Origin: Neolentinus lepideus HHB14362 ss-1
Lineage: Eukaryota > Basidiomycota > Agaricomycetes > Gloeophyllales > Gloeophyllaceae
DNA: 64,000 bases
Reading direction: 5' to 3'
Assembly: GCA_001632425.1 (NCBI GenBank)
Contig: KV425559.1
Span: forward strand, 1 to 64,000
A program made the translations under genes and the position numbers. This document shows positions 11,111 to 21,518 of this stretch, one piece after another. The notes under the pieces were generated by a model. That model was not told the DNA's origin and did no database searches. It saw nothing but the letters and a program-made list of their open reading frames with translations. How positions within the stretch are numbered: the first letter of the stretch is position 1; each line of letters opens with the position of its first letter.

Positions 11111-13290
11111 TCACCATAGGACATTTAGGAACGCGACTGATGACCTCCGAAATGCTGAGCAAAGAGTAAGCACCAAAGAGAAGTAGATATAGAGAGGTAG
11201 TGGCGTACCATGCCAAGCAGGATGAATGCGCACAACTCGTGATACGAGTATCAGAGAGGAAGCCGAAGCAGATGACACATTCTTCATTACCCTCGATTGC
11301 CTGAAAGAGTTGGGATTGAAAGAGCAGCCAGTCCTGAGAGGTCGAACTGCAGCAGGGGGTGCTTCATCCTCTTTATCGGCAGAACGCAGCTGTTCCAAGT
11401 AATCTGCAGGTATAAGTCCAGGATGAAGAGCTAATTGCCTCAGCCTGGTCAGCACGCTGAGCACATTGAGTGGATTTATGTGGAGTGTCAATACTGCTCG
11501 GTACTGTGGTAAGGCAAACTTACTGCAACTACATGCAAACCTTCCTCGCGATCCATGAAGCGTTCGACCCGTTATCGCGAGACTTCGTCCACAGCATCGT
11601 ACAGAGTCTGATATCTTGTTGAGATTCGGAGACATCGACGTCGACATTGCTATCACCTTTGCATCCTCGTGTAATGTCACAGGCGCCGTGATCATTTCCA
11701 CCTGTACGCGGCTTGTCAGCATGGAATGAGATCTCGGTAGCCTCACTCACCGGAGGCAGAAGCACAAGATAATTACCGTTGCTGGCTCGCATCTGGATAG
11801 CACGATAGTGTCAGACACAAAAAAGTGCATTCGAGTTCGATTAGTAGGTACCTCCTCGGTTCTCCGAATACATGTTTGACGCATCAACTATGATGACAGA
11901 GATGAGGTTAACTTTTTTAGTCAAGGCCATCCAGTACATACTGGCAGCAGTTCAGCATCGGTTGGGCTGTCATCCTTGAGAGGACGGAGAAGCAGCCTCT
12001 TGAGAAGAAGGCATCATTATCTGTAGGGCGGTAGATTTGCAGGGAAGTGACGATTGATCCCGAGATCCTATATCTTAATGTATAGACCGAGCCGTTTACA
12101 GGCTCAGGACTTAATCGAGGTTAGTTTATCTGAATGATATCTTAGCGCATAGACAAGAAGACAGAGCAGCATATAACTTACGATTGGAATCACCCTGAGC
12201 ACCCAACGGCGGTGCGTGTTCAGACCACAAGACGCCTTTGTCATTTTGGTCTGAGAGTTGGAAATACTGTGCTCTTCATCCAGAATGATCCTCTGCAAAC
12301 AGCATCAGACGATTAACAAAGCAGCCTGGCGAGTCATCTTGCCTTCCACGGAATGTCGAACAACCCCTTCTCCGACCGCTTCCGCTTCTGGATCTGAGCA
12401 ATCACCCCCAGCAATCCAGACTCCGCGTGCTGTTTTGTGACGACTTGGTAAGTAGCAATAACCACATCGAACTGTGTCAGCTGGTCCGACGTAATTGAGC
12501 GGCTAGCGCCATGGTAGACGTAGTACGTCAGAACGCCTTCGACGACATGGTCTTGAATTTACTTCTCCCAGATTGAGAGAACGGATAGCGGGATAACTGA
12601 GCATAGTAATCAATTTGCTGTTCAATGCGCCAGGTAATACATCACACTCGCTTATCAAAGTACTCTTGGAGTATTCAGAAGGAAAATCCTGTCTCGTGTG
12701 GAGGATTACGATGGTATCCTGACAGCATGAGGTAATACTCGGGTTTGAGTTCGCGCTCGAGAACCACAGCAGAAGTCAGAACTACAAAGTGCATACGTTA
12801 TTAGCATAATCATACAGAATGCTCGGATGGATGGTGAGAGTGCGCACCGTCGATCATGACGGTGGTAACTATGAGCGCGTCCCCGAGGTTACAACGCATG
12901 CGGTAGTGCCCGCCGATGATCATCCAGCTCTCGCGTCCGCACTGCGCCGTCTTGAGCGCCACGACGGGATGTGGGTCGTTGCTGAGCGTGTTGAGGTCGG
13001 GGCTGATGTGCGAGCCGCGCAGGACAAGGGTGATATGCACGCCGGGTAAGTGAGGGGAGAAAGGCGTTGGATGCAAAGAGTGGATGGGAATAGTTGGGGA
13101 GATGAGTGGATGAGAAACACAAGATGATGTTTGTCGTGTTCTGCTAGCATCGTTGTCCTTGTCGTCTTCTGGTCCTCTTGGTTCAACGGTGGCGGTAGTC
13201 TCTGTCTTGTGTGCGTTGAAAAAGAATGGCGGCAGAGAAGTATACAGTCTCGAGTGCCCCACCCCGTGCGTCATCTTGTGGGCTCAGGAA
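11111..13290 (-). pseudogene. Chimeric relic II: orphan gene 5' part plus Rad5/HLTF-type SNF2-RING helicase
   Basis: Read on the minus strand, the 5' part (13274-12720) matches the orphan portion of relic I: HKTETTATVEP, NDPHPVVALKTAQCGRES, WMIIGGHYRMR. The SNF2 part follows in order: YYVYHGASRSITSDQLTQFD and VVIATYQVVTKQHAES (12560-12430), GLFDIPWK, RIILDEEHSISN (motif II, 12298 region) and RRWVLRVIP (normally WVLTGTP). Next come KRLLLRPLKD (about 11990), GNYLVLLPPV (11770 region) and NVLSVLTRLRQLALHPGLIP (about 11430). Last is an out-of-frame RING start, EECVICFGFLSDTRITSCAH (about 11225-11290). This order is typical of Rad5/Rad16/HLTF proteins in DNA-damage tolerance. Motif I is absent, motif III is altered and frameshifts are present, so it cannot encode a working ATPase. 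Confidence 0.75.
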
Positions 13291-13766
13291 AGGGTGGGCT
13301 GTCACCAGAAATTGTCACAGTCACGTGACTTTCTCGTGATGCGTCGCCGGTCGAACACGTGTCAATCTGAACCTCGATTCTCGCACAGACACGGCAATTG
13401 GCAACACACCGAGTTTCACTACAGAGTTTCATTAGCAAGTATAAATCCGTCCTACAAGAGTAATGAGACTACTCAACAATAACTTGGAAACAGAAACGCA
13501 CAACCACCACTTGTACTAGGACGAGATATAAAAGTACAAAGCAAAGATACACTAGACGATCTTCAGTAAGAAAACACTTGCGAGGTATTGAGTTCGGGTA
13601 TAAATTCAGTACAACAACATCACAGGATAGCGACCGAATCTCGATATAAATGCGATACAACAATAACAAACGATAGCAATGCGACGAGGATAGCGAAACA
13701 GATAAATGAATAAGATAGGCATAGGGATATGAATAAAAAATCAAGCGAAGACATCCCCACACGTAT
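13291..13766 (-). other. 3' flank of member C with E-box
   Basis: TCACGTGA lies at 13321-13328, 439 bp beyond the stop. The MCB-like partner found in B, D, E, F and G has decayed here to ACACGT. AT-rich sequence similar to the flanks of B and D follows. No gene is seen. Confidence 0.6.
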
Positions 13767-15778
13767 TCACTTCGACGACTCAGCAGTAGCAGCAGTTGCG
13801 ACCTTCTTCCTACCAGACCTCCTCTTCGCCAGCTGCGCAGCGCTCTCGGCAGCCTCAATCGCCTTTCGGCTCTTCTGGCGGCTCCTCCGACTCCTCTCAA
13901 CGGCTGGCTTGACTGCGGGCTCCTCATCAGGTTTAGAAGCCTCCTCTAGTCTAGCAGCCTCTTCAGGTTTGGCGACCTCCTCAGGTTTGGTAGCCTCCTC
14001 CTTCGGTGCGGCCTTGCTAGCGCGTCCCGCGGGAGGGACGGCCTCTAGATCATCCTGGGTCCTGGACGCACTGGCTTGTTTGCTGGCTTTTGCCACACCC
14101 AAGTTGATTTTGATAATCAACTTTGTACTCGAGGCGGCCTTGCGCGAGCGTCTTGCCGGGGGGACAGCCTCCAAATTGTTCTCGGTCTGAGCAGCACTGG
14201 CTTCTGCGCTGCATTCCGCCGCATCTTTGCCCTTGAAATTCGACTTCGTACTTGTCGCGGCCTTGCTACCGCGTCTCGTGGGAGGTATGGCCTCCATATT
14301 GTCCTGAGTCGGGTCAACGCTGTCTTCAGTGCTGCTTTTCGCCACGCCCTTGCCCTTGGCGCTCTTGCTCTTCTTCCCACCTTCAAGCTCGATGGTCTCT
14401 GGCTCCTCCTCAATGGTCTCCAGCTCCCTAGGTGCCTTAAGACCCGAGAGCCAATCCGTAGTCGACTTTTCTTTGTCGACCTTGCCCGCGGGCCTGCGCC
14501 GCGCTCGACGGGGCTTGGACGCGACGGCGGTCGATTCGGTACCAGAAACTGTTTGAACTGCAGTGCTAGAGCCCGACACGGTGGCCGCAGATGACCTGTC
14601 GACCTTCAGCGCGGGTGCAGGAGATTCACCCTGGACAGCAGGCAGTGCTTCTACTGCTGGCGTTCTCTTCGCTCGTAAGCGAGCGGATATTCGGGGAGGG
14701 TTCGCGACCTTCAGCGTCTTGGGCTTATGATTGGATGCGTCCTCGACGACAGGGAGTGCTGCGGCGGCTGCAGCGTTCTTCGCGACAGACGTCCGGGGTG
14801 CAGGCTCTTCTCCGATGATGTCAATCATCTTGTCATCATCGTCTTCCGAAGCCGCAACGCCTTCAGTAACATTGGCCGGCTTCCTAGCAGCCCTGTGCTT
14901 CTTCTTAAGGGTCAGTCTTGGGCCGTTCCTCTTCCTCTTCGTCGGGCGGTTGGATGGACCGTTCTCTTCCCGCGATGCCTCTGCCTCGTCCCGCTTGCGC
15001 TTCAAGACACGCTCTTCGCTCTCCTCGCGATTCTTACTAGCCTTCACTGAAGGTATAAGCCAGTCATCTGGCACCTTGAAGCGCATGTTGCGATGACCCT
15101 CGTGAATTATCGCGTCTACGTCATCCTCAACATACTCCACGCTGATACTTTGCTCAACTGCAGTAGTACATGTTATTGGAGACGACTAGGACCGAATGCA
15201 CGGAAGGAGTACTTACTGCGAAGCTGCATCTCGATCACTCTCTTCGTCATCTCCTTCTGTTCCGCATGGAACATCACCCACCAGATTGGCCAATAGTAGT
15301 AACTTTGCATTCGAAGAGCTACCAACGCATACAGCCTCAGGTCCTCGGGCGGCAGGCAGAAGTTGAGCAGGTTAGTAGACAAACTGAACCCATGCTCTTT
15401 CTTAGTCCTGTTTATGTAGTCCATCACCGATGGATGGTTTACCGTCCACCTGCCGTCTCGCAGGACTCCCTGAGAGACCTCGTCCGAAGGGTCGTCCTGT
15501 GCGGGGTGGCACGACGACCCGGCCACTGAGTCACCCCAGAGGGCTGTTCGAGCTGCTTGCCACTGGACGTAAAAAGCGTTCCTTTTGGCAACTGGAGCCA
15601 TTTCTTTGTCTTGCGCGACACGTGCGCTTGGTTGAGCATCCCACGGAGGGGGTAGTTCGTCCGACATAGACGTCCGTTCATAAGATTCCGGAAAGACATT
15701 GACCGGAACACCGTCCACGCCCCACGACTCGTTTCTTGTCGTCAAAGTAGTAGAGTTATAGTAGGTTGAAGACGCCAT
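13767..15778 (-). CDS. DGRWT-AIEAAE family protein, member C
   Basis: There are two exons, 15778-15217 and 15157-13767, giving 650 aa. It is the closest relative of member B: exon 1 has DGRWTVNHPSVMDYI, PPEDLRLYALVAL and PIWWVMFHAEQ. Exon 2 begins IEQSISVEYVEDDVDAII and carries the basic cluster KKHRAARK. It contains about three copies of the DLEAxPPxRR repeat (nt about 14030-14330) and ends RKAIEAAESAAQLAKRRSGR. All frames are open. A decayed TEN1 copy lies immediately upstream on the same strand (16550-16840), the same arrangement as member G with intact TEN1. The product is probably a disordered nuclear protein, but this rests on composition; no catalytic motif was found. Confidence 0.8.
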
Positions 15779-16549
15779 TGTCTATGTAAGATTTTGGGAT
15801 GATATAATAATAGTTGTAACTTGTGGCCGATGCTGTGGCTTGAGAATCGCGCGACGTGTAGACAGCGTCTCGATGCTAGAATATCGTGTGGATAGAAGTA
15901 TAGAAGTGTGGAAGAGGAAGATGATATACAGGGGGACGCCGGCGAGATGTGGGAGCAGTAAAGGGAGGGGAGTGCACGGGCGAGCCTTTAATGCACTCGC
16001 GAACTGTGGGAAAGAAGCATGCCCCAAAGCGCTAATCAAACCTTGCCACAATTCCTTTGTCCGTCGTCCAGCCTGCTACGGGCCAGAAACCACTCTAATC
16101 AGCGAGAAATTAGGGTCTTCATATTATACTTTAATACCCTCACGATGTATGAGGTGGATTTGGTCTTTGAGAATGAGTTGTGGACAGCTGTGGGCGCACA
16201 CAGAAGCAGCAGATCGATCCACCACACGATCTTGGACCCGGGACACCTTAAAATTTCTCAGACAATCTGAAGGGAATTATTTTACAGGTAGAGAAAGAAC
16301 GTACATGTCGCGAAATGTTTTGTCGCAAATGGCACATAGTCATAGAGAGTAAAGCAACACATGACCGTGTATCCTTCCGCCGAAGTAAATGCGCATTGTC
16401 GACTAAATTTTACGACCCGGTGGTACATCAAGAGCCTGAGATCTCCTTATTATATCAAAATGGGCTGCGGTACGGCGGTATATATGTGAGAGCTACGATG
16501 TAAACCAGAGACTGAATGCCACTCGACACAACTGCGCGACAAAGACTAC
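15779..16549 (-). promoter_or_regulatory. Promoter of member C
   Basis: It is nearly identical to the member B upstream region. The family element GTGGACAGCTGTGGGCG is at 16180-16196, 402 bp from the ATG. CCTTTAATGCA and CTAATCAAACCTTGCCACAA blocks lie closer to the gene. No other gene is seen. Confidence 0.6.
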
Positions 16550-16840
16550 TATCTAAACATCAGCGAATCGCGATGGGTACATACGATGGGAGAGCCGGAA
16601 TAGCTATTGGCGCCTAAAAACGTACATCCACAGATGGTGGATTGATGTCTAATTCGCGCAGTATAGTTAGTACTCACGCACCTCCACCCGCTTGAGATAG
16701 TAAAACACCGTGTGGAGAGTACACAAGTATTGACTTGATCGTACGCTAGCACCCTGGAACAAGTAAACTTTGAAATAGAAAGAGTCGACTCCGCACGCGC
16801 TATCCAGCGACCCACAGCTGCGTACCTTGAGCCTTAGATT
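16550..16840 (-). pseudogene. Decayed TEN1 copy in unit C
   Basis: On the minus strand the sequence aligns with the intact gene at 60043-60607. The end of exon 1 and intron 1 are recognisable (donor region AAGGTACGCAGC, acceptor CCAG). Exon 2 starts GGTGCTAGCGTACGATCAAG, against CGTCCTGTCGTACGATTCTG in the intact gene. An internal deletion then removes most of exon 2. The exon-2 end GTGTTTTACTATCTCAAGCG and the following donor region survive. Exon 3 is not recognisable. It cannot encode a TEN1 protein. Confidence 0.7.
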
Positions 16841-17815
16841 TAACTAGCAACTAGCGAGCACTAGACCCGTACAAGTAGGCAGTAGGCGGTAGGCAGTCCG
16901 ACGAGAGCTTCATGAACGATGCTAGAGTCAAATACCACTTCTGACAGATACCTCTGAGGTTTCATTAACCTGATCAAGTGCTCGAGAATGCGGCGATAAT
17001 GATACAGACCGAAGAGGGATACACTGCTATCCAAACGGTTTTGGGAACTTGTTGGAAGTCAGCCTCCATATAGAGTCCGACGGTTCTCCTTCTGGATCTT
17101 GAAAAATCCACACGCAGGTGGAAACTGACGGTTGTCCGACCGAAATCCTGCGGCGGGTCCATTGGTCCAATTGTCCGTATGGAATCCGGCCGAATGGCCC
17201 AGTTTGGGTACTCCTATACTAGTGCCTGACGACGTCTCTGTTTCCCTTGCAGTCGTGAAGCGCTGCTCTTGTTCTCATTGTATCCGGCTTCACCTGAGAT
17301 GGCTTCATACAATACAGTATGCTATATTTCATTGGATGGTCCTTGGATTCCGAGGGTGGGCTTTCCAACGTATTTCCAATAGTCGTTTGGATAGCAGTCA
17401 GAAACTATCACGATCACGTGACTCGTTGGCTGCATCTCTCGCGACGCGCCACCGACGCGTCCGTTCGGTCCTCGATCCTCATATACACTTCGCGCTTTGA
17501 CCAAGACAGGGTGATTGTTAAGGTACAGAGTTTCATCAGCAAGGATATACCTATTATACGAGAGTGACAAGACTACCTACCAATAACACGAAGCTTGGAC
17601 ACAAAAACGTACAAATACCACCTGTACTGCTGAAAGTACAAGGAAAAGATACACCAGATAATTTTGAGTAAGAGAGCACTTGCAGAGTATCTAATCCGGG
17701 TATAAATGCAGTACAACAACAAAGGATAGCAATGCGCCAATAAAACAAATAAGATAGGCATAGGCATATGAATAAAGAAGACTTTAAGTGAAGGTACTAG
17801 TATTACCACACGTTT
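16841..17815 (-). other. 3' flank of member D
   Basis: The region from about 16890 to 17815 matches the 3' flank of B, including TCACGTGA at 17414-17421 and ACGCGT at 17455-17460. No gene is seen in this 975-bp stretch; short ORFs in it are not shared with the homologous flanks. Confidence 0.55.
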
Positions 17816-18964
17816 TCACTTCGAGGACTCATCAGCAGTAGTCGTGGTCTTCTTCCTACCGGATCTCCTCTTCGCCTCATGAGCAGCGCTCTCAGCAGCC
17901 TCAATTGCTTTTCGGCTCCTCTGGCGTGTCCTCTGACTCCTCTCGAGGGCTGGCTTGACTGCGGGCGGAATCTCCTTCTCCTCCTCACTTTTGGCGATCT
18001 CCGCCTCCGCGGCCTTGACAGCGCGTCTTGTGGGAGGGTCAGCATCCAAATCTTCCTTGGTACAAGCGCTGCCTTCTGCGCTGGCTTTCGTTGCATCCTT
18101 GTTCTTGACGTTTGGTGTCCTCTTGCCCTTCTTCGAGCGTTCCGGCTCTGCGAACTCCGGTACCTCCTCAATAGTCTCAAGCGCCAAGGGGGCCTTGAGC
18201 TCATGCACCCACTCAGTCGTAGACTGCGCGTTATGGACCTTGCCTGCGAGCCTGCGCCGCGCTCGACGTGACTTGGAAGCAACGGCAGTCGTCTCAGTGC
18301 CAGAGACGCTCACGGCCGTGCTGGAGCCGGAAGCAGCGGCTACTGATGGTCTATCGACCTTCAGCGCGTGCGCAGGAGACCCGTCCTGGACAGCAGGAAA
18401 TGCTGCCTCGGCGGCGGCGTTCTTCTGCGTAGGAAGCCTGGAAGGCTTCACGGCCTCCATCTCAGGCCTTGAAGGTGTAGCAGGCTCTTCAGTGACGAGA
18501 TCCACAGTTTTGTCGTCATCGTCGTCAACAGCTACAAGATCTGCAGTAACGTTGACGGCCTTCTGCGCAGCCCTATGCTGCTTCTTGCGAGTGAGTCTGG
18601 GCCCGTTCCTCCTCTTCTTCGCTACCCGCGTGATTGGGCGACTATCTTCTAGAGGTGCCTTCATCTCGTCTATCTTGCGCTTCTTGGTGCGGTATTCAAG
18701 ACCAGGTGATACGTCGGACCGGTGGTCTTGTGCTCTGTGGCCCGACGACCCGGCCACACAGTCACTTGGAAGAACTGCTTTCTGCGCCTTGAAAACATTC
18801 CTAACAGAAACTGTGTCTCTTGCATTACTTTGTGCCACCTGTGCGTTTGGTTGGACATGACGTTGAGGGGGTAGTTCCTCCGGCATCCGGGTCCTCGCAT
18901 AAGATTCCGGAAACTGATCGTCTGAGGGATTCTCAACTCCCCAGGGCTCGTTGATTGTCGCCAT
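17816..18964 (-). CDS. DGRWT-AIEAAE family protein, member D (single exon, core domain deleted)
   Basis: A single open exon encodes 382 aa. The start MATINEPWGVENPSDDQF and the PESYARTRMPEELPP segment align with the N-terminus of B and C. After SDVSPGLEYRTKKRKIDEMK the sequence jumps straight into the exon-2 basic region (KKRRNGPRLTRKKQHRAAQK). The DGRWT...WW core, the intron and the first part of exon 2 are therefore missing, yet the frame is kept. Only one copy of the DLEAxPP repeat remains (KEDLDADPPTRR). The C-terminus RKAIEAAESAAHEAKRRSGR is intact. A decayed TEN1 copy lies upstream. It could be a functional truncated variant or a recent decay product that happens to remain in frame. Confidence 0.7.
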   Translation of the reverse strand: MATINEPWGVENPSDDQFPESYARTRMPEELPPQRHVQPNAQVAQSNARDTVSVRNVFKAQKAVLPSDCVAGSSGHRAQDHRSDVSPGLEYRTKKRKIDEMKAPLEDSRPITRVAKKRRNGPRLTRKKQHRAAQKAVNVTADLVAVDDDDDKTVDLVTEEPATPSRPEMEAVKPSRLPTQKNAAAEAAFPAVQDGSPAHALKVDRPSVAAASGSSTAVSVSGTETTAVASKSRRARRRLAGKVHNAQSTTEWVHELKAPLALETIEEVPEFAEPERSKKGKRTPNVKNKDATKASAEGSACTKEDLDADPPTRRAVKAAEAEIAKSEEEKEIPPAVKPALERSQRTRQRSRKAIEAAESAAHEAKRRSGRKKTTTTADESSK

Positions 18965-19697
18965 ACTAGTATATGTTATTGCAGGTCAAAGAATCCAAGG
19001 TTAAGGTTTTGAGCGATGTTGGAAGCTGTGGCCGATAATGTTGTGGCTTGAGAGTCGCGCGACGTGCAGGCAGTGTCGGACGGATAGAATATCGTGTGGA
19101 TGAGGGATAAGTGTGAGTATAGCAGTGTAGAAAAGGGTTATGGTATGCAGGGGGCTGCTAGCGAGATGTGAGAGCAGTAAAGGGAGGAGAGTACACAGGC
19201 GCGCCTTAAATGCACTCGTGAATCGTGGGAAAGAAGCATGCAGTAATCAAACCTAGTCCAATACCTTTATCCGTCGTCAAGCCTGCTCCGGACCATGAAC
19301 CACTAATAACTAAAAGAATAGTGTCGTTATATTCTACTCGACGATCTTCACGATGTAGGAGGTGGATTCAGTTTTTTATCCAAAAAAATGAGTTGTGGAC
19401 AACTGTGGACGGCGCACACGGAAACAGATCGATCAACCACAATATAGCTCGGACCCGGGACACCTTAAATTCTATCCAAAACTCCGAAGGAACTTGATTA
19501 TACACGTTCATGAAAGAGACAGAAAGTACGTACCATGTCGCAAAACGTACTATGAAAAAGGTTCATTGTCATAGAGGTAAAGAAAAGCATCCTCGTTCCG
19601 CCGAGGCAGTCGACTAATTCTTACAACTCGGTGGCACACCAAGAGCCTGAGATCTCCTAATTATATCGAACTGGGCACGGAGGTATATGTATGAGAG
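18965..19697 (-). promoter_or_regulatory. Promoter of member D
   Basis: It is homologous to the B and C promoters but more diverged. The family element reads GTGGACAACTGTGGACGGCG from 19394. The CCTTTAAT block has become CCTTAAAT near 19203. No other gene is seen. Confidence 0.5.
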
Positions 19698-20110
19698 CTA
19701 CGATGTAAGTGAGAGCTTGCGTATCACTTGACGTAGCAGCGCAACGAAGGTTACCGTCATCGATATTAGTCGGTGATGGTTGTACACGACGGGAGAGCTG
19801 GAATAACTATTGGCACCTAAGAAAAAGTTGCGTACATCCATAGATGGCGGATTCATGTCTACATCACGCAGTAGGGTGGTTTTCACGCACCTCCACCCGC
19901 TCGAGATAGCCAAACATCGTGGCCGGTCTGTGGACAGGTTGCTTCTTGAAGGGGTCTGGGCACAGTCACGTCTACCGCTAGGGTGAGGAGTACACAACTA
20001 TTGACCAGATCATACGATAGCATCCTGAAACAAATGAAACTCGAGATGGGAGTGGAAGAAGAAACCGACCCCGGACATGCTGTCTAGCGACTCGCAGCTT
20101 CCTACTTTAA
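19698..20110 (-). pseudogene. Decayed TEN1 copy in unit D
   Basis: It is better preserved than the copy in unit C. Exon 2 on the minus strand can be followed through GTAGACGTGACTGTG, CAGACCCCTTCAAGAAGC and TGTTTGGCTATCTCGAGCGG. This matches the DPFKEQ and VFGYLERLE segments of the intact gene, but in-frame stops and small indels break it. The exon-3 region is not recognisable. It lies directly upstream of member D on the same strand, as TEN1 lies upstream of member G. Confidence 0.75.
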
Positions 20111-20682
20111 GCCTTAGGTAACTGAAGTCGGTCTAGTGGGTAAGGCCAACCCATCTAAGGCAAACCAGTTAGTGGCAGATCGAATCTAGTGAGGTTAGTT
20201 ATGCCGGGTCGAGAATGTAGGAAGGGGCCAGTCATTGTGCAGCATCAAGACAGGAAGGTCGTTAAAGACACGGCGGTGGCGGGAAATGAAGATTATACGC
20301 TCCGCGAGGTCGCCGAGTTCACCGTTAATATTGTTCTACTGGAAAGTGAACATCATGCGCCGAACGTTGACTGCGTACCTGAAAAATGGATAGGCTAGTG
20401 AGTGCTAGAACCGCCCTCTTAACGGAGTTGCTCATTCCATCACCAACTCGGATTTGGATGATGCGGATGTGCTATGCGGTGTACATATCAGCAACTGCGT
20501 CCTGACATGAGATTCAGGAAGGATGTTACAACCGCGCGCAGGCTTGTTATCCGAAAGAAGTGTGGGATGAAAGACTCTAGCATTCATGAACGTGGGCGCG
20601 GAATAAGACCCCCAGTGATGCATTCTCTTTCGCTATAATCAGTACATCGACATTTGGACACATACATGTACATTATATATTA
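20111..20682 (-). other. TEN1-side flank, then intergenic sequence
   Basis: The part from 20115 to 20400 matches 7026-7310. From 20400 to 20682 nothing is recognised. The duplicated accessory block ends here, next to the conserved ADE8-type gene. Confidence 0.5.
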
Positions 20683-21518
20683 TTATGGCTGCGGAATTGT
20701 CAACAATATACTAACCTTCAGCACACAATTACACACCTTAACAGGCTTGATCTCATCCAAAATCTTTTTCGTCGCCTCGACGATGATCTCCCACTCCATC
20801 CTGTGCAGTCTATCCTCAAACGCCTCAATCGGCTCACCCTTGCGAATTTCCACCTCTCGAACGATGACAGGCTCACCGCGATCGACCTCCTTGATCACAC
20901 GATGCACCATCACGCCCGCCTTGTCTATCTCGCCGTTTTGAAACGCCTCAAACGCCCGCTCGATCGCGTTGACACCGTCAAAGGCGCCGGGGAGGGCGGG
21001 GTGCAGGTTTATAACAGGGATGGGCTTTTGGAGCTTCGACTCTCCCTCGAGTACGCGCAACCCGCTCACGACATCGAGAAAACCTTCACCAAGGACGTGC
21101 ATCCATCCCGCGAGGACAATCAGATCTGGATTCTCCCTGACAACAATCCTCGCAACCTCTGCGTCGTAGTCGTCTCGCGTTTTGCCCTGGTTTGATTTCA
21201 AAAAGGGCTGGAGGGCAAGGTAAGCGGTGGGAATGGGTGGGTCGGCATTGGCAGCTCTTGTCAGGCCAAACGCTGCCTTTCGATTTGACAACACGAGTGT
21301 TATTCGAGTGTGTGGCAGGCGAGGTGTATTTTGGGCATCGATTAGAGCTTGCAAGTTCGTCCCTACGAAAGGGTGAACGGACGTGGTCCTGAAATTTTGA
21401 CTACGGGCATTTCGAATGAGATTGAACAGATGAGCTTACCTGAGCCCGAGATGAGAACCACTATCCGTCTGTCAGCTTCATTTTTTTCCGTTGTTGAGGC
21501 AAGAACATTCGAGGACAT
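20683..21518 (-). CDS. ADE8: Phosphoribosylglycinamide formyltransferase (GAR transformylase)
   Basis: The enzyme transfers a formyl group from 10-formyltetrahydrofolate to GAR in step 3 of de novo purine synthesis, in the cytosol. Exons are 21518-21440 and 21362-20683, joined as LISGSG|TNLQALIDAQ across a GTAAG...TAG intron. Family motifs visible are the N-terminal ISGSGTNLQALI phosphate-binding loop, VLSNRKAAFGL, LAGWMHVLG, NLHPALPGAFDG (the active-site N/H and loop), AGVMVHRVIKEVDRGEPVI and a final helix RLHRMEWEIIVEATKKIL. The start is the first ATG; upstream in-frame codons have only a TTG. Length (about 252 aa) is slightly above yeast Ade8 because the C-terminus runs on past KPVKV; a short unrecognised 3' intron there is possible. 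It is a single-domain fungal form, not part of a fusion. Confidence 0.93.

Noticed and set aside
12104..12298. Functional helicase gene in relic II
   Set aside because: Motif I is missing, WVLTGTP has become WVLRVIP, and frames shift several times.
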